Shown here: positions 17,663 through 25,997 of the stretch, in pieces
Numbering within the stretch: position 1 is the stretch's first letter
Layout of the letters: the number at the start of each line of letters is the position of its first letter
Source of the DNA: Bradyrhizobium sp. SK17
GTDB taxonomy: Bacteria > Pseudomonadota > Alphaproteobacteria > Rhizobiales > Xanthobacteraceae
DNA length: 64,000 nt
Reading direction: 5' to 3'
Assembly: GCF_002831585.1 (NCBI RefSeq)
Contig: NZ_CP025113.1
Location: 6,897,001-6,961,000, forward strand
The notes under the pieces: generated by a model
Databases searched by the model: none
The model's input: only the letters and a program-made list of their open reading frames with translations
What the model was told of the DNA's origin: nothing
Position numbers and translations under genes: made by a program

Positions 17663-18525
17663 CAGACGCGATCCTCCGCCGGACCACCGAATATTCCGCG
17701 AGGAAACGTCAGCAAGAGCAAGATCAGCAATCCGAACACAATCGTGTCCCGGAATGTCGATGAGACAAAGACAGCGATCAGGATCTCCATCACGCCGACG
17801 AGCAGGCCACCCACTACGGCTCCCGGGATGCTCCCGAAGCCACCGACGATCACCCCGATGAACGCCTTCAGGATCAAGCCGCCCCCCATATCCGGATCGA
17901 TCAGGAAGATCGGAGCAACCAGCACACCGGCTATGCCGGCCAGGAGCGTCGACACCATGAAGGTGATGACAATCGTCCTGTTCAATCGAATGCCGAGAAG
18001 CTCCGACATCTCGGGATTCTGGGCGGTCGCTCGAATCCGCCTGCCAAGATCCGTCCCGAAAAACAGGATATACTGCACAACCAGCGCAACGAACGTTGCA
18101 AGAATGATGAACAGATTTTCCGGTGTCAGCGCGATGTCACCGACCCGAATGGTGCTCATTGCAAGGAAAGACGGCATCTTGAGAGGATTTGGCCCCCACA
18201 CGATCAGTGCCAGGTTGCGCAACATGATCGAAACGCCGATGGTCGCGATGATAAAGGCTACCATCGGCCGCTTCCGCAGGGGCTCGAACAGAACAAGGTA
18301 GTAGACCGCGCCGAACGCGGTCATGATGGCGAGCGCTACGGCAGCGGCCGCCCAAATGGGGAGGCCTGCTGTGAAAGCCGAATAGAACACGTAGGCGGAG
18401 AACATGACGAACTCGCCATGAGCGAAGTTCAGACCGTGCGTGGCATTGTAGATCAGGATGAATCCAAACCCTACCAACGCGTAGATGCACCCCATCGCAA
18501 AGCCTGTGGCGATTACCTGAGTCAT
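17662..18525 (-). CDS. livH: HAAT-family ABC transporter permease LivH
   Basis: This is 287 residues with multiple hydrophobic helices and the LivH motifs GCIYALVGFGFILIYNATHG and NFAHGEFVMFSAYV. GGGLILKAFIGVIVGGFGSI marks the conserved cytoplasmic loop that contacts the ATPase. It forms the membrane channel with the LivM half of the downstream fusion, overlapping its start by an ATGA. It begins 7 bases after the binding-protein stop. Confidence 0.93.
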   Translation of the reverse strand: MTQVIATGFAMGCIYALVGFGFILIYNATHGLNFAHGEFVMFSAYVFYSAFTAGLPIWAAAAVALAIMTAFGAVYYLVLFEPLRKRPMVAFIIATIGVSIMLRNLALIVWGPNPLKMPSFLAMSTIRVGDIALTPENLFIILATFVALVVQYILFFGTDLGRRIRATAQNPEMSELLGIRLNRTIVITFMVSTLLAGIAGVLVAPIFLIDPDMGGGLILKAFIGVIVGGFGSIPGAVVGGLLVGVMEILIAVFVSSTFRDTIVFGLLILLLLTFPRGIFGGPAEDRV

Positions 18526-18532
18526 GACCGGC

Positions 18533-19690
18533 CTACTCGCTTTCGGACGCGCGCACGATTTTCGCGCTTCCGTCGGGCAGAAACTTCATGATCACTGCGC
18601 GATGCCAGAGGTTCCCTTCCCCGTCCGCCCGATACGTCCCGATGATTCCTTCGTAGGGCATCTCTCGCATGCCCTTGGTGATGCTCTCGCGATCCACGCC
18701 GTATTTTTTCATCACCTCAGCTAGCATATGAGCGACGTCGTAGTAGAACGTTTCGTTTACATCAGGAGACATTCTTGTCTTCGCGACATACTTCCTGATG
18801 AACTCCTGGACTTTGGGATTCGGGTTCAGCTCGGGCAGAATATCGGGCCCTTCGCAATAGCGACCGGCGAGCTCGTCGTGCGTCAAAAGGTGCCGCAACG
18901 CTGTTGCGCAGAGCGACGCCGAGCCTACGTGCGGTATTTCAATATTGAGCTGCCTCATCTGCCGCACGACGAGCGCCTCGTCGACCGGATGCCCTTGCGT
19001 GAAGATTACGTCGGCACCATCGCTCTTCATCTGCAGCAGTTGGGCGGTAAGGTCACGATCGGTTGGCTGATACGATGCGACAGACACCGGCTTCAATTGC
19101 CTGAACTGTTCCAGATATCCTGTGACGTTGTCCCGTCCCGAATATCCCCACTCATTGGCTACATGGATGATCCCGACGCGTGATTTCTTGAGATCTTCGA
19201 GCATGAAGCGCGTCACAAGCTGCTTCGTCACGCCATCGTGGCTGGTCGCACGGAAGAAGTACTTGACGTTTTGCTGAGTGACCCGCCGCGTGCTCGGTCC
19301 GGCGAACGTCGGCAAATGCTCCCGCTCGATGGTTGGAAACATGGCGAGGATCTGGGTTCCAAGGGCCGGCCCGAACATGGCCACCGGCTTCGATTGCAGC
19401 AGGCGGTTGAGGGCATTAATCGCCACGGTGTTTGACGCCTGGCTGTCCTCGATCTGCAGCTTGATCGGACGGCCGTTGATGCCGCCTGCGGCATTCACCT
19501 CGTCCACGGCGATTTGAACCGCATCGGAGAACGGACTGCCATACGCAGCCAGCGGCCCGGTCAGCGGAACGACCACGCCAACCAGAACAGGATCACGTTG
19601 CGCCTGAGCCAAGCTAACTGACGGCATCAGCGAAAGCGTCGCGGCCATAAGAAGCAATCGAGCAAGAATAGTCGCAAGACGACTGCGCAT
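18533..19690 (-). CDS. livK: Periplasmic substrate-binding protein of HAAT transporter (LivK type)
   Basis: This is 385 residues with a Sec signal (RSRLATILARLLLMAATLSL, cleaved near SLAQAQ). The mature protein has the type I periplasmic-binding fold: VLVGVVVPLTGPLAAYGSPF, DEVNAAGGINGRPIKLQIED and VAMFGPALGTQI. AGGGGGATA precedes the ATG at 19690. It is the first gene of the leftward transporter operon and shares its promoter region with luxR. Palindrome site 4 lies 125 bases upstream. Amides, aromatic acids and amino acids are all possible ligands. Confidence 0.92.
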   Translation of the reverse strand: MRSRLATILARLLLMAATLSLMPSVSLAQAQRDPVLVGVVVPLTGPLAAYGSPFSDAVQIAVDEVNAAGGINGRPIKLQIEDSQASNTVAINALNRLLQSKPVAMFGPALGTQILAMFPTIEREHLPTFAGPSTRRVTQQNVKYFFRATSHDGVTKQLVTRFMLEDLKKSRVGIIHVANEWGYSGRDNVTGYLEQFRQLKPVSVASYQPTDRDLTAQLLQMKSDGADVIFTQGHPVDEALVVRQMRQLNIEIPHVGSASLCATALRHLLTHDELAGRYCEGPDILPELNPNPKVQEFIRKYVAKTRMSPDVNETFYYDVAHMLAEVMKKYGVDRESITKGMREMPYEGIIGTYRADGEGNLWHRAVIMKFLPDGSAKIVRASESE

Positions 19691-19814
19691 ACTTCGTATC
19701 CCCCTTTTTGAATTCCCGATCTGACAGACACCCGCATCGCAGCGACAGGCATCAACAGCGGACGTAATCCAGAACGGGCATTCACTGCCTGCCCTGCCGC
19801 TCTCAAATCGTAAT

Positions 19815-19830
19815 ATCTGACATTTCAGTT
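19815..19830. promoter_or_regulatory. Palindrome site 4 between livK and luxR
   Basis: The forward strand reads ATCTGACATTTCAGTT; the minus strand reads AACTGAAATGTCAGAT followed by a -10-like TATTAC. The TGAAATGTCA core equals sites 2 and 3. The position relative to the -10-like element matches the promoter at 6137-6164. The site can act on livK (125 bases) and luxR (121 bases). Confidence 0.6.
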
Positions 19831-19950
19831 TTCGAAATCAACCTGATTGATCTAACATTTTTTGTCAACACCCTATTCGTGGATATTCGGGTGGTTGGAC
19901 CGGCTACCGCCGGGCATAAGTCACTGACCGAGAGTTGAGAGGCGCCGACC

Positions 19951-20667
19951 ATGCACCGCGTCTTCCAGGACTTCATCGATCGTCTTTCAGACGCGGGTCG
20001 CATTGAGGACTTTGCTGACGCAATGACGGCCATCTGTGCTGCGTTCGAGCTATCCCATTTTGCTTATCTGGCGATGCCGGCCGCCGGCGAGACGAAACCA
20101 CGACTCATTTCGACCTATCCAAGGGCGTGGACTTCGTACTATCTGGCAAGGAGATATCAGCGGATTGACCCAGTCATTACGGAAGCCTTCAGCCGGACAG
20201 AACCTTTTGAGTGGGGACTCGGTCACTCAGCGGATCGCTATCCGCCAGCATCCATCTTCCTGCTTGAGGAAGCGGCAGCTTACGGAATTCGCGCCGGCTT
20301 CACCGTGCCCATCCATGACGGACATGGTCCGCCAGCAGCGCTGACCTTCGCTTCAGATCAACGCATCACTTTCCTCAATGCGCAGTCGCGGGCCATCCAG
20401 CTCATCGCCATGTACTTCCATGCTCACGTGCGCCGGGGCGTGATCAGTGAGCGCGTCGTTGACGGCAAGGCGTTGTCGCCACGAGAGGTGGAATGTCTGG
20501 AGTGGGCGTCACAAGGCAAGAGCGCCTGGGAGATCGGGAGCATCCTCGGCATCTCCCGGCACACGGTGGCTTCCCACCTCGATAGCGCCAAGGAGAAGCT
20601 CGGAGTTCGCACAGTCGTTCAGGCGGCAACTCGCCTCTTGGCTGCAAAACAAGAAAAGCGCAATTAA
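19951..20667 (+). CDS. luxR: LuxR-type quorum-sensing regulator
   Basis: This is 238 residues. The N-terminal autoinducer-binding domain keeps the ligand-pocket residues Trp60, Tyr64, Asp73, Pro74 and Trp88 (AWTSYYLARRYQRIDPVI, then PFEWG) and GFTVPIHDG. The C-terminal LuxR-type HTH runs from about 174 (LSPREVECLEWASQGKSAWE, then ISRHTVASHLDSAKEKLGV). GAGAGG lies 9 bases upstream of the ATG. luxI follows 89 bases downstream, so the pair is a complete circuit. It is divergent from the livK operon, so its expression may respond to the same operator. No clear lux box was found by eye. Confidence 0.93.
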   Translation: MHRVFQDFIDRLSDAGRIEDFADAMTAICAAFELSHFAYLAMPAAGETKPRLISTYPRAWTSYYLARRYQRIDPVITEAFSRTEPFEWGLGHSADRYPPASIFLLEEAAAYGIRAGFTVPIHDGHGPPAALTFASDQRITFLNAQSRAIQLIAMYFHAHVRRGVISERVVDGKALSPREVECLEWASQGKSAWEIGSILGISRHTVASHLDSAKEKLGVRTVVQAATRLLAAKQEKRN

Positions 20668-20756
20668 GGCGAAACATCTCCCTCAGCTGCGGGTGGTGCG
20701 TAGAACCTGCAAGTCGGATTCCATGAGGCATTGATCAATGCTGTTTGGAGCCGAGT

Positions 20757-21389
20757 ATGATTCAACTGATCACCGAGCAGCGCTATGGCGCGTTCGTAGA
20801 AGCTCTTAGCTCAATGCACAGGCTGAGGTACCGGGTCTTCAAGGAGCGCCTTGAGTGGGAAGTCCATACCACCGGCGACATGGAGATCGACAGTTTCGAC
20901 GCACTCCATCCTTCATATCTCCTTCAACGGGGATCGGACGGCGAGGTGCGAGGTTGCGTTCGATTGCTGCCGTCTGTCGGCCCGACCATGCTCCGTGACA
21001 CCTTTCCCATGCTTCTCGCAGGCCGCAGCGCACCATCAAGCCGCGCAATATGGGAGAGCAGCCGCTTTGCGCTGGAGATCCCGGGCGAGGTTCCCACAGG
21101 AAGGCACGGGATTTCCCGCGCCACTTATGAACTGTTTGCCGCAATGATCGAATTCGGGCTTTCGAGACAACTCTCCGACATTGTCACTGTGACAGATGCG
21201 CGAATGGAGCGAATCCTGCGTCGCGCGGGCTGGCCTCTGCGGCGCATAGGTGACCCGCGCACGCTTGGAAAAACCACGGCAGTTGCCGGATATCTCGAGA
21301 TATCAAACCAAAGTCTGGCGACGCTCAGGCAGATCGGTGACCTCGCCGAATGTGCCCTGTGGGAGCCGGTCGCAGCCGCTACAGTCTGA
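20757..21389 (+). CDS. luxI: LuxI-family acyl- or aryl-homoserine lactone synthase
   Basis: This is 210 residues from the ATG at 20757 with GGAG 6 bases upstream; a TTG at 20745 is less likely. The LuxI invariants are present: Arg24, Phe28, Trp34, Asp45, Asp48, Arg69, Phe83, Glu100 and Arg103 (MHRLRYRVFKERLEWEV, DSFDALHPSYL, WESSRFALE). The enzyme joins S-adenosylmethionine with an acyl donor. Rhizobial relatives such as BjaI, RpaI and BraI use acyl- or aryl-CoA (isovaleryl, p-coumaroyl, cinnamoyl), which is possible here but cannot be fixed from sequence alone. An IS21 element lies 80 bases downstream. Confidence 0.93.
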   Translation: MIQLITEQRYGAFVEALSSMHRLRYRVFKERLEWEVHTTGDMEIDSFDALHPSYLLQRGSDGEVRGCVRLLPSVGPTMLRDTFPMLLAGRSAPSSRAIWESSRFALEIPGEVPTGRHGISRATYELFAAMIEFGLSRQLSDIVTVTDARMERILRRAGWPLRRIGDPRTLGKTTAVAGYLEISNQSLATLRQIGDLAECALWEPVAAATV

Positions 21390-21470
21390 TACGATGCACG
21401 TTTATCAGTTACATGTGTGCAGCTGGCGATGCTTCCATTCTCGAGCGACGGCATGATGCGTCGGCCGATG

Positions 21471-22334
21471 TCAATCGGCCTGCAAATTTGACCCCTCATC
21501 GGCGTCCAATTTTGACCCCTTCGTGCGGCGGGCTTTGCTGGTAGCGCTCGTCTCGTCGGAGCTGGCCGGGATAGCGGAGGCGAGACGAGCGCGGGTGGCG
21601 TGATCGTCGTCTCGGCTCTTGAACCGCCAACTATCGTTGCCGGTCTCGACAATGTCGCAGTGATGCGTCAATCGGTCGAGCAGCGCCGTGGTCATTTTGG
21701 CGTCGCCGAACACGCTCGGCCATTCGCCGAAGGCGAGATTGGTCGTCACGATGACGGAGGCGCGCTCATAGAGCCGGCTGACGAGGTGGAAGAGGAGCTG
21801 GCCACCGGACAGGGCGAAGGGCAAATAGCCGAGTTCATCCAGCACGATGAAGTCCATCCGGGTCAGATGCTCGGCGAGCCGTCCTTGCCGTCCGTTGCGG
21901 GTCTCGGTCTCGAGGCGATTGACGAGGTCGACTACGTTGAAGAAGCGGCCGCGGGCACCGGATCGGATGCAGCTTCTGGCGATAGCAATGGCCAGGTGGG
22001 TCTTCCCTGTGCCGGTGCCGCCAACCAGCACGACGTTGCGTTGTTGGGCGATGAAGCCGCCGCCAGCGAGATCATTGACGAGAGTCTGATTGATCGGCGT
22101 GCCGTCGAACTGGAAGTCGGCGATGTCCTTGGCAAGCGGCAGCTTGGCGATGGTGAGCTGGTACTTGATCGAGCGGGCCTGCTTCTCGTTGATCTCGGCG
22201 TTGAGCAGGTCGCCGACAATGCGCTGAGGTTCGTGCTGGCGCTTGACGGCAGTTGCCATGATCTCGTCGAAGGCAGCCTTCATGCCGTAGAGCTTGAGTT
22301 CGCCCATGAGGTCGAAGATTTGGGTTCGTTCCAT
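21471..22334 (-). CDS. istB: IS21 helper ATPase IstB
   Basis: This 287-residue AAA+ ATPase has Walker [16 protein letters not shown], Walker [14 protein letters not shown], sensor [15 protein letters not shown], and [20 protein letters not shown]. It loads target DNA for the IstA transposase. The start at 22334 overlaps the istA stop in TGATG, with GGAGG upstream. The chain is about 30 residues longer than usual; the tail ([17 protein letters not shown]) is translated from the terminal repeats of the element, and the stop lies 2 bases inside its end. Confidence 0.95.
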   Translation of the reverse strand: MERTQIFDLMGELKLYGMKAAFDEIMATAVKRQHEPQRIVGDLLNAEINEKQARSIKYQLTIAKLPLAKDIADFQFDGTPINQTLVNDLAGGGFIAQQRNVVLVGGTGTGKTHLAIAIARSCIRSGARGRFFNVVDLVNRLETETRNGRQGRLAEHLTRMDFIVLDELGYLPFALSGGQLLFHLVSRLYERASVIVTTNLAFGEWPSVFGDAKMTTALLDRLTHHCDIVETGNDSWRFKSRDDDHATRARLASAIPASSDETSATSKARRTKGSKLDADEGSNLQAD

Positions 22335-23839
22335 CAGATGGTCCTCCGGAGGTTGTCGTAGCGGGCACAATCGGCAATCGGCGCATGACGGAGCGTCAGT
22401 GCGGCCGGCGTCATGATGTTGGCCGGTGAAGCGGGTTCACGTTGACGGGCCAGGATATTGAGCACGACATCGGCGGAATGGACGCCATGACCGAGCGCTT
22501 CGGCACAGGCCGCTTCCACCGCGGGCAGACCGTCAGTCAGCACCGCGTTGAGGATGTCGACCATCTGCCGATTGCCATCTTCGGTACTGGCAAGCTTGCG
22601 CCGGATCCGCTCGATCGCGGCCGGCAGCACCCAGTCTTTGAAGGGAGCACCGTTGCGCAAGGCGCCGGGTTTGCGGGCGAGCACCGGCACATAATGCCAC
22701 GGGTCGTAGACGGTATCGCCGCGGCCAAAGGATCGCGGGTGCTCGGCAACGATGCGTCCATCCTGACGGATCACGATGCGATCGGCATAGGCTTGAACTT
22801 CGACCGGCCGTCCGACTGCGCTGGCTGCGACCGAGTACTTGTTGTTGTCGAAGCGCACCAGGCAGGTCTTCGAGACCGATGCCGTCACCGCATGGAAGCC
22901 GTCGAAGCGGCCGGCATAGGGAACGAGTTTGGGGCGTTCGGCTTCGAACGCCTCCCAGATCGTCTGATCGACCAGCTCCGGATGGCGATGAGCCTTGGCA
23001 TAGGCGATGCATTTGTCGAGCAGCCAGGCGTTTAACTCGTCGAGGTTTTTGAACCGCAGCCGCGGCGTGAAGAAGCGCTCCCGAACCAGCCCGACCTGGT
23101 TCTCGACCTGCCCCTTCTCCCAGCCCGACGCCGGCGTGCAGGCGACTGGATCGACCAGATAGTGGCTGCACATCTGCAGGAAGCGGCGATTGTAGAGACG
23201 CCCTTTACCGACGAAGATCGTCTCTACGGCGGTCTTCATGTTGTCGTAGATGCCGCGGGTGCAGGTGCCTTTGAACAGGGCGAACGCCCGGTCGTGGGCG
23301 TCGAACACCATCTCCTGCGTCTCCCGCGGATAGGCCCGCACGAACAGCATGCGGCTGTGACAGAGCCGGACATGGGCGGCCTTCACCATCACCGTGGTCC
23401 CGCTCAGCAAGACCACCTCGTGGCTCCAGTCGAACTGGTAGGCTTCGCCTGGGGCAAAGCTCAGCGGGACATAAGCCGCCGCGGTCGATTGCCCGCGTTC
23501 TTTGCTCCACCGCCTGGCGTAACGCCGCACGGCATCGTAACCGCCGTCGTAGCCGCGGCCGCGCAGCTCTTCGAAGATCCGGATCAACGTCAGCTGTTCA
23601 CGAGCCGATTTGGCCGCGTTCGCCGCCAGCAATCCGTCAAGCTCTACTGCCCATCGTCCCAGCTTTGGCCGCGGCTGCACCGACCGCTCGTACTCGAACG
23701 AGGTCTCTCCCGACCTCAGCACCTTCCGGACCGTGTTCCGCGACACCTTCAGGTCACGGGCGATCTCCTTGATCGTCTTGCCTTTGATGAAGTGCTCGCG
23801 CCGTATGCGCGCAATCGTCTCCACAACCAGCATCCCCAA
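22334..23839 (-). CDS. istA: IS21 transposase IstA
   Basis: This is 501 residues. The N-terminal HTH ([20 protein letters not shown]) binds the element ends. The DDE catalytic core follows: Asp in AYQFDWSHE, Asp in [12 protein letters not shown] and Glu in [13 protein letters not shown] beta-barrel C-terminal domain is present ([20 protein letters not shown]). No frameshift was seen, so the element may still be active. Confidence 0.95.
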   Translation of the reverse strand: MGMLVVETIARIRREHFIKGKTIKEIARDLKVSRNTVRKVLRSGETSFEYERSVQPRPKLGRWAVELDGLLAANAAKSAREQLTLIRIFEELRGRGYDGGYDAVRRYARRWSKERGQSTAAAYVPLSFAPGEAYQFDWSHEVVLLSGTTVMVKAAHVRLCHSRMLFVRAYPRETQEMVFDAHDRAFALFKGTCTRGIYDNMKTAVETIFVGKGRLYNRRFLQMCSHYLVDPVACTPASGWEKGQVENQVGLVRERFFTPRLRFKNLDELNAWLLDKCIAYAKAHRHPELVDQTIWEAFEAERPKLVPYAGRFDGFHAVTASVSKTCLVRFDNNKYSVAASAVGRPVEVQAYADRIVIRQDGRIVAEHPRSFGRGDTVYDPWHYVPVLARKPGALRNGAPFKDWVLPAAIERIRRKLASTEDGNRQMVDILNAVLTDGLPAVEAACAEALGHGVHSADVVLNILARQREPASPANIMTPAALTLRHAPIADCARYDNLRRTI

Positions 23840-24043
23840 CCACCTGCTTTAGCCCAAAGCAGGTGGCGCAATAGCCCAGTGGTGGGGGTCAATTTTGGAC
23901 GCCGAACCCCCGGCTTAGGGGGCAATATTGCAGGCCGAATGACAGAAAATGTCTGCCGAAGCGAAGCGGAGGCAAGAGAAAGAGGCAGCCGACGAAGGGG
24001 CAGTGATAGCGACGCGGGCATGCAATGCCCGCGGGCACCGAGA

Positions 24044-24155
24044 CGACTGCAGTCGCGAGACCGGTTCAACAAGGCACCCGCGTTCGGGGCAGTGATAGCG
24101 ACGCCGGCATGCAATGCCGGCGGCCCCTAGCGCGAGTGCCTCCGGCGAGCGACAC
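24044..24155. repeat. Repeat family R1, copy A
   Basis: About 112 bases run from CGACTGCAGTCGCGAGACCG to the GCGAGCGACAC end, containing the palindrome CCGGCATGCAATGCCGG. It is closely repeated at 24598-24708, with a partial copy at 23996-24036 (GGGGCAGTGATAGCGACGCG plus another GGGCATGCAATGCCC palindrome). Confidence 0.8.
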
Positions 24156-24208
24156 CGTATCGCGCGAGGGATCGAAGCCGGACGGCCGAGACGCGTGAGC
24201 GGCTGGGT

Positions 24209-24583
24209 TCACGAGAGCCCGGTCCGCGGCTCGCGGACGCGCCCTACTCTCTCGCTATTGGCTGCATAATTGAAGGTTAAGCGAAACGTTGGCGTCGCGT
24301 ACCGCCCGCCGGGCGCCCCTCCAAACAGCACGATTTCTCCAAGATGCGGGTTCGCGCGATCCTGAAAGACCCTCGCGCTGACGAGACCGGAGCCGAGAGG
24401 CGGCAGCGACGTCTTTGCGAGATTCAAAGTCACATGCTGCGAATCTCCTGCCGCCGCTGCGAGCGGATCGTGGAAATCCAGACCGCCGACGCCGTCCGAT
24501 TGTATGGCCGCAACGCGGTCTGGAAGGATGTGGCAGAGCGATTGCTCGACAACACCTGCCAGCAGCGCCTCCGAATATCACCC
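24209..24583 (-). pseudogene. Open frame without start, possible gene fragment
   Basis: The frame stays open for about 120 codons between stops. It reads with a protein-like composition: EALLAGVVEQSLCHILPDRV, DFHDPLAAAAGDSQHVTLNL, GEIVLFGGAPGGRYATPTFR, LTFNYAANSERVGRVREPRT. No ATG opens it; a GTG at 24433 would give only 74 residues. I do not recognise the family. It sits between the two copies of repeat R1 and may be a fragment carried with them. Confidence 0.3.
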
Positions 24584-24597
24584 CACGCCCACGGAGG

Positions 24598-24708
24598 CGA
24601 CTGCAGTCGCAAGACCGGCAAGAGGGGCACCCGCGTTTGGGGCAGTGATAACGGCGCTGGCATGCAGTGCCGACGTCCCCTAACGCGAGAGCCCCCGGCG
24701 AGCGACAC
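24598..24708. repeat. Repeat family R1, copy B
   Basis: About 111 bases in the same orientation as copy A, with scattered substitutions (GGCATGCAGTGCC instead of GGCATGCAATGCC). Shared blocks include GGCACCCGCGTT, GGGGCAGTGATA and CGGCGAGCGACAC. Confidence 0.8.
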
Positions 24709-24737
24709 ATTTCGATCCCTTTCCGATGGTCCGGGAG

Positions 24738-24950
24738 TCAAGTCCCACCGCCTCGGGATTTCAGCCACACAGCCGCTGCTCCGATCAGGGCTGTCAGCAC
24801 ACCACCCCACCAGATCGAGCGCGGCCGCGCGGCGCTGATCGAACTGAGATATAGAAATGCTCCGAGTGCAACACCATAGTGCTTGCGAAAATCACCGCTC
24901 CTACGCGCGATTTCGACGAGGTCCGACGATCTCATCTGCTGATCTGTCAT
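24738..24950 (-). CDS. Small single-pass membrane protein, unknown
   Basis: This is 70 residues from the ATG at 24950, with GAGGTGAG about 6 bases upstream (an adjacent GTG could serve). The N-terminal half is polar (MTDQQMRSSDLVEIARRSGD). The C-terminal half has two short hydrophobic stretches, YGVALGAFLYLSS and WWGGVLTALIGAAAVWLKS. The good ribosome site and codon pattern suggest a real gene; no family recognised. Confidence 0.55.
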   Translation of the reverse strand: MTDQQMRSSDLVEIARRSGDFRKHYGVALGAFLYLSSISAARPRSIWWGGVLTALIGAAAVWLKSRGGGT

Positions 24951-25694
24951 CACGGCTCACCTCATACTTAAGCATTCAAGATACGCGTGAGTTGGTCATC
25001 ACGTCCAGCTAAATTTCGCTTTTTCCGAAAAATGTGATCGAACTCCTTAGCGCGAGAGATCGACGCTCGCGAGGGCCGTAAAGCGAGCGGCACGGTTCAC
25101 GAGAGCCCGGCCGCTTCAAGCGGCGCCCAAGAGACCACCATTTTGAGCTTCCGGCGAACGATCATCATGTGACCGTCCCCAACTCAGACCTCCTTGCAAG
25201 CGAAGCGTTCCCGTTGTGGATCAATCAGATAAGCGCTCGAACCGTCACACTGCTGCCTGCCAAACAGACCGCAGGCTTGCATGACGACGAGCGCGGTGAT
25301 CATTGCTCAATACGCAGATGTGAATTCACCTGCAGTACGCGCTATTCCGACAAGATGAGTCCGAACAGGGTGACATCCGCTGATTTTCCAACACGGCAGT
25401 CAGAACGAACCCCCATAACATGCTAGATTCAGCTGACTCTCGCTGAGCGGCTCAGCATGACAACGCGAGCGTAAGGCGGAGGATAGCCCTTCAGTTTTGC
25501 GATCGTCGATCAATTAGACAAATCGGCTCTCCGAGACTCGCCCATGGCGGAACTTTGTCTGACTTAGGCAGACCTCGTCCACCTACCTTTTTGCACGCCA
25601 AAGCCGCTAATCACCTCGTTCGAGAATTGATTCCTTGTTTTGCCAGCTTTGCAAGCTCCGATTGGAATGTTCAGGTGATCGGATAACAGACGGC
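24951..25694. other. Intergenic, degenerate repeat only
   Basis: About 740 bases precede the excisionase-like gene. A repeat around 25055-25130 (GATCGACGCTCGCGAGGGCC, then GGTTCACGAGAGCCCGG) is a degenerate copy of a segment at 24170-24235. The A+T level is higher than in neighbouring DNA. No tRNA or other RNA was recognised that could serve as an integration site. Confidence 0.4.
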
Positions 25695-25997
25695 ATGACG
25701 CATCGTGTAATTATTCCGGCTCGCTATCCACCTATCGGAGCGTGGCCGGCCCTCATGCTGGCCGACATGGCCGCAGCATATCTGGATTTCACCAACACAC
25801 GTGAACTCGCGCGAGCCGTAAGACGCGGGGAGGCACCACCGCCAGTCGCGTATCGTGGGATCGGGCGGGCCCGACAACCAGTTTGGTCCAAGGCCGCGAT
25901 CGATCTTTTCACAAGCCCGCGTTCCGGCGTCAATCGAGATGGAATCGTAGGTGAGGATCTAGCTTCCCTCGTAAGACCCCGAGCTTTGCAGCATTGA
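25695..25997 (+). CDS. Small DNA-binding, excisionase-like protein
   Basis: This is 100 residues from the ATG at 25695. The centre (WPALMLADMAAAYLDFTNTR, then ELARAVRRGEAPPPV) resembles the MerR/AlpA-type HTH of small proteins that precede tyrosine recombinases in rhizobial islands. Its stop overlaps the TTG start of the recombinase gene, so the two are coupled. The family call is tentative, resting on the visible HTH pattern and context. Confidence 0.55.
   Translation: MTHRVIIPARYPPIGAWPALMLADMAAAYLDFTNTRELARAVRRGEAPPPVAYRGIGRARQPVWSKAAIDLFTSPRSGVNRDGIVGEDLASLVRPRALQH

Larger units (their letters stand above)
21469..23943. mobile_element. IS21-family insertion sequence (istA-istB)
   Basis: The ends are inverted repeats: left TGTCAATCGGCCTGCAAATT and right (minus strand) TGTCATTCGGCCTGCAATAT, followed by GACCCC or CCCCCT. 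Each end holds a second internal copy of the site (CGGCGTCCAA-TTTTGACCCC), the multiple terminal repeats expected of IS21. I found no flanking target duplication. The element sits between luxI and the repeat-rich region. Confidence 0.9.

Noticed and set aside
21600..24130. Plus-strand ORFs inside and past the IS21 element
   Set aside because: They are shadows of istA and istB; the true genes carry complete catalytic motifs.
25490..25505. CCTTCAGTTTTGCGAT as a fifth regulon site
   Set aside because: Only the TCAGTT half is present, with no left arm or TGAAAT core.
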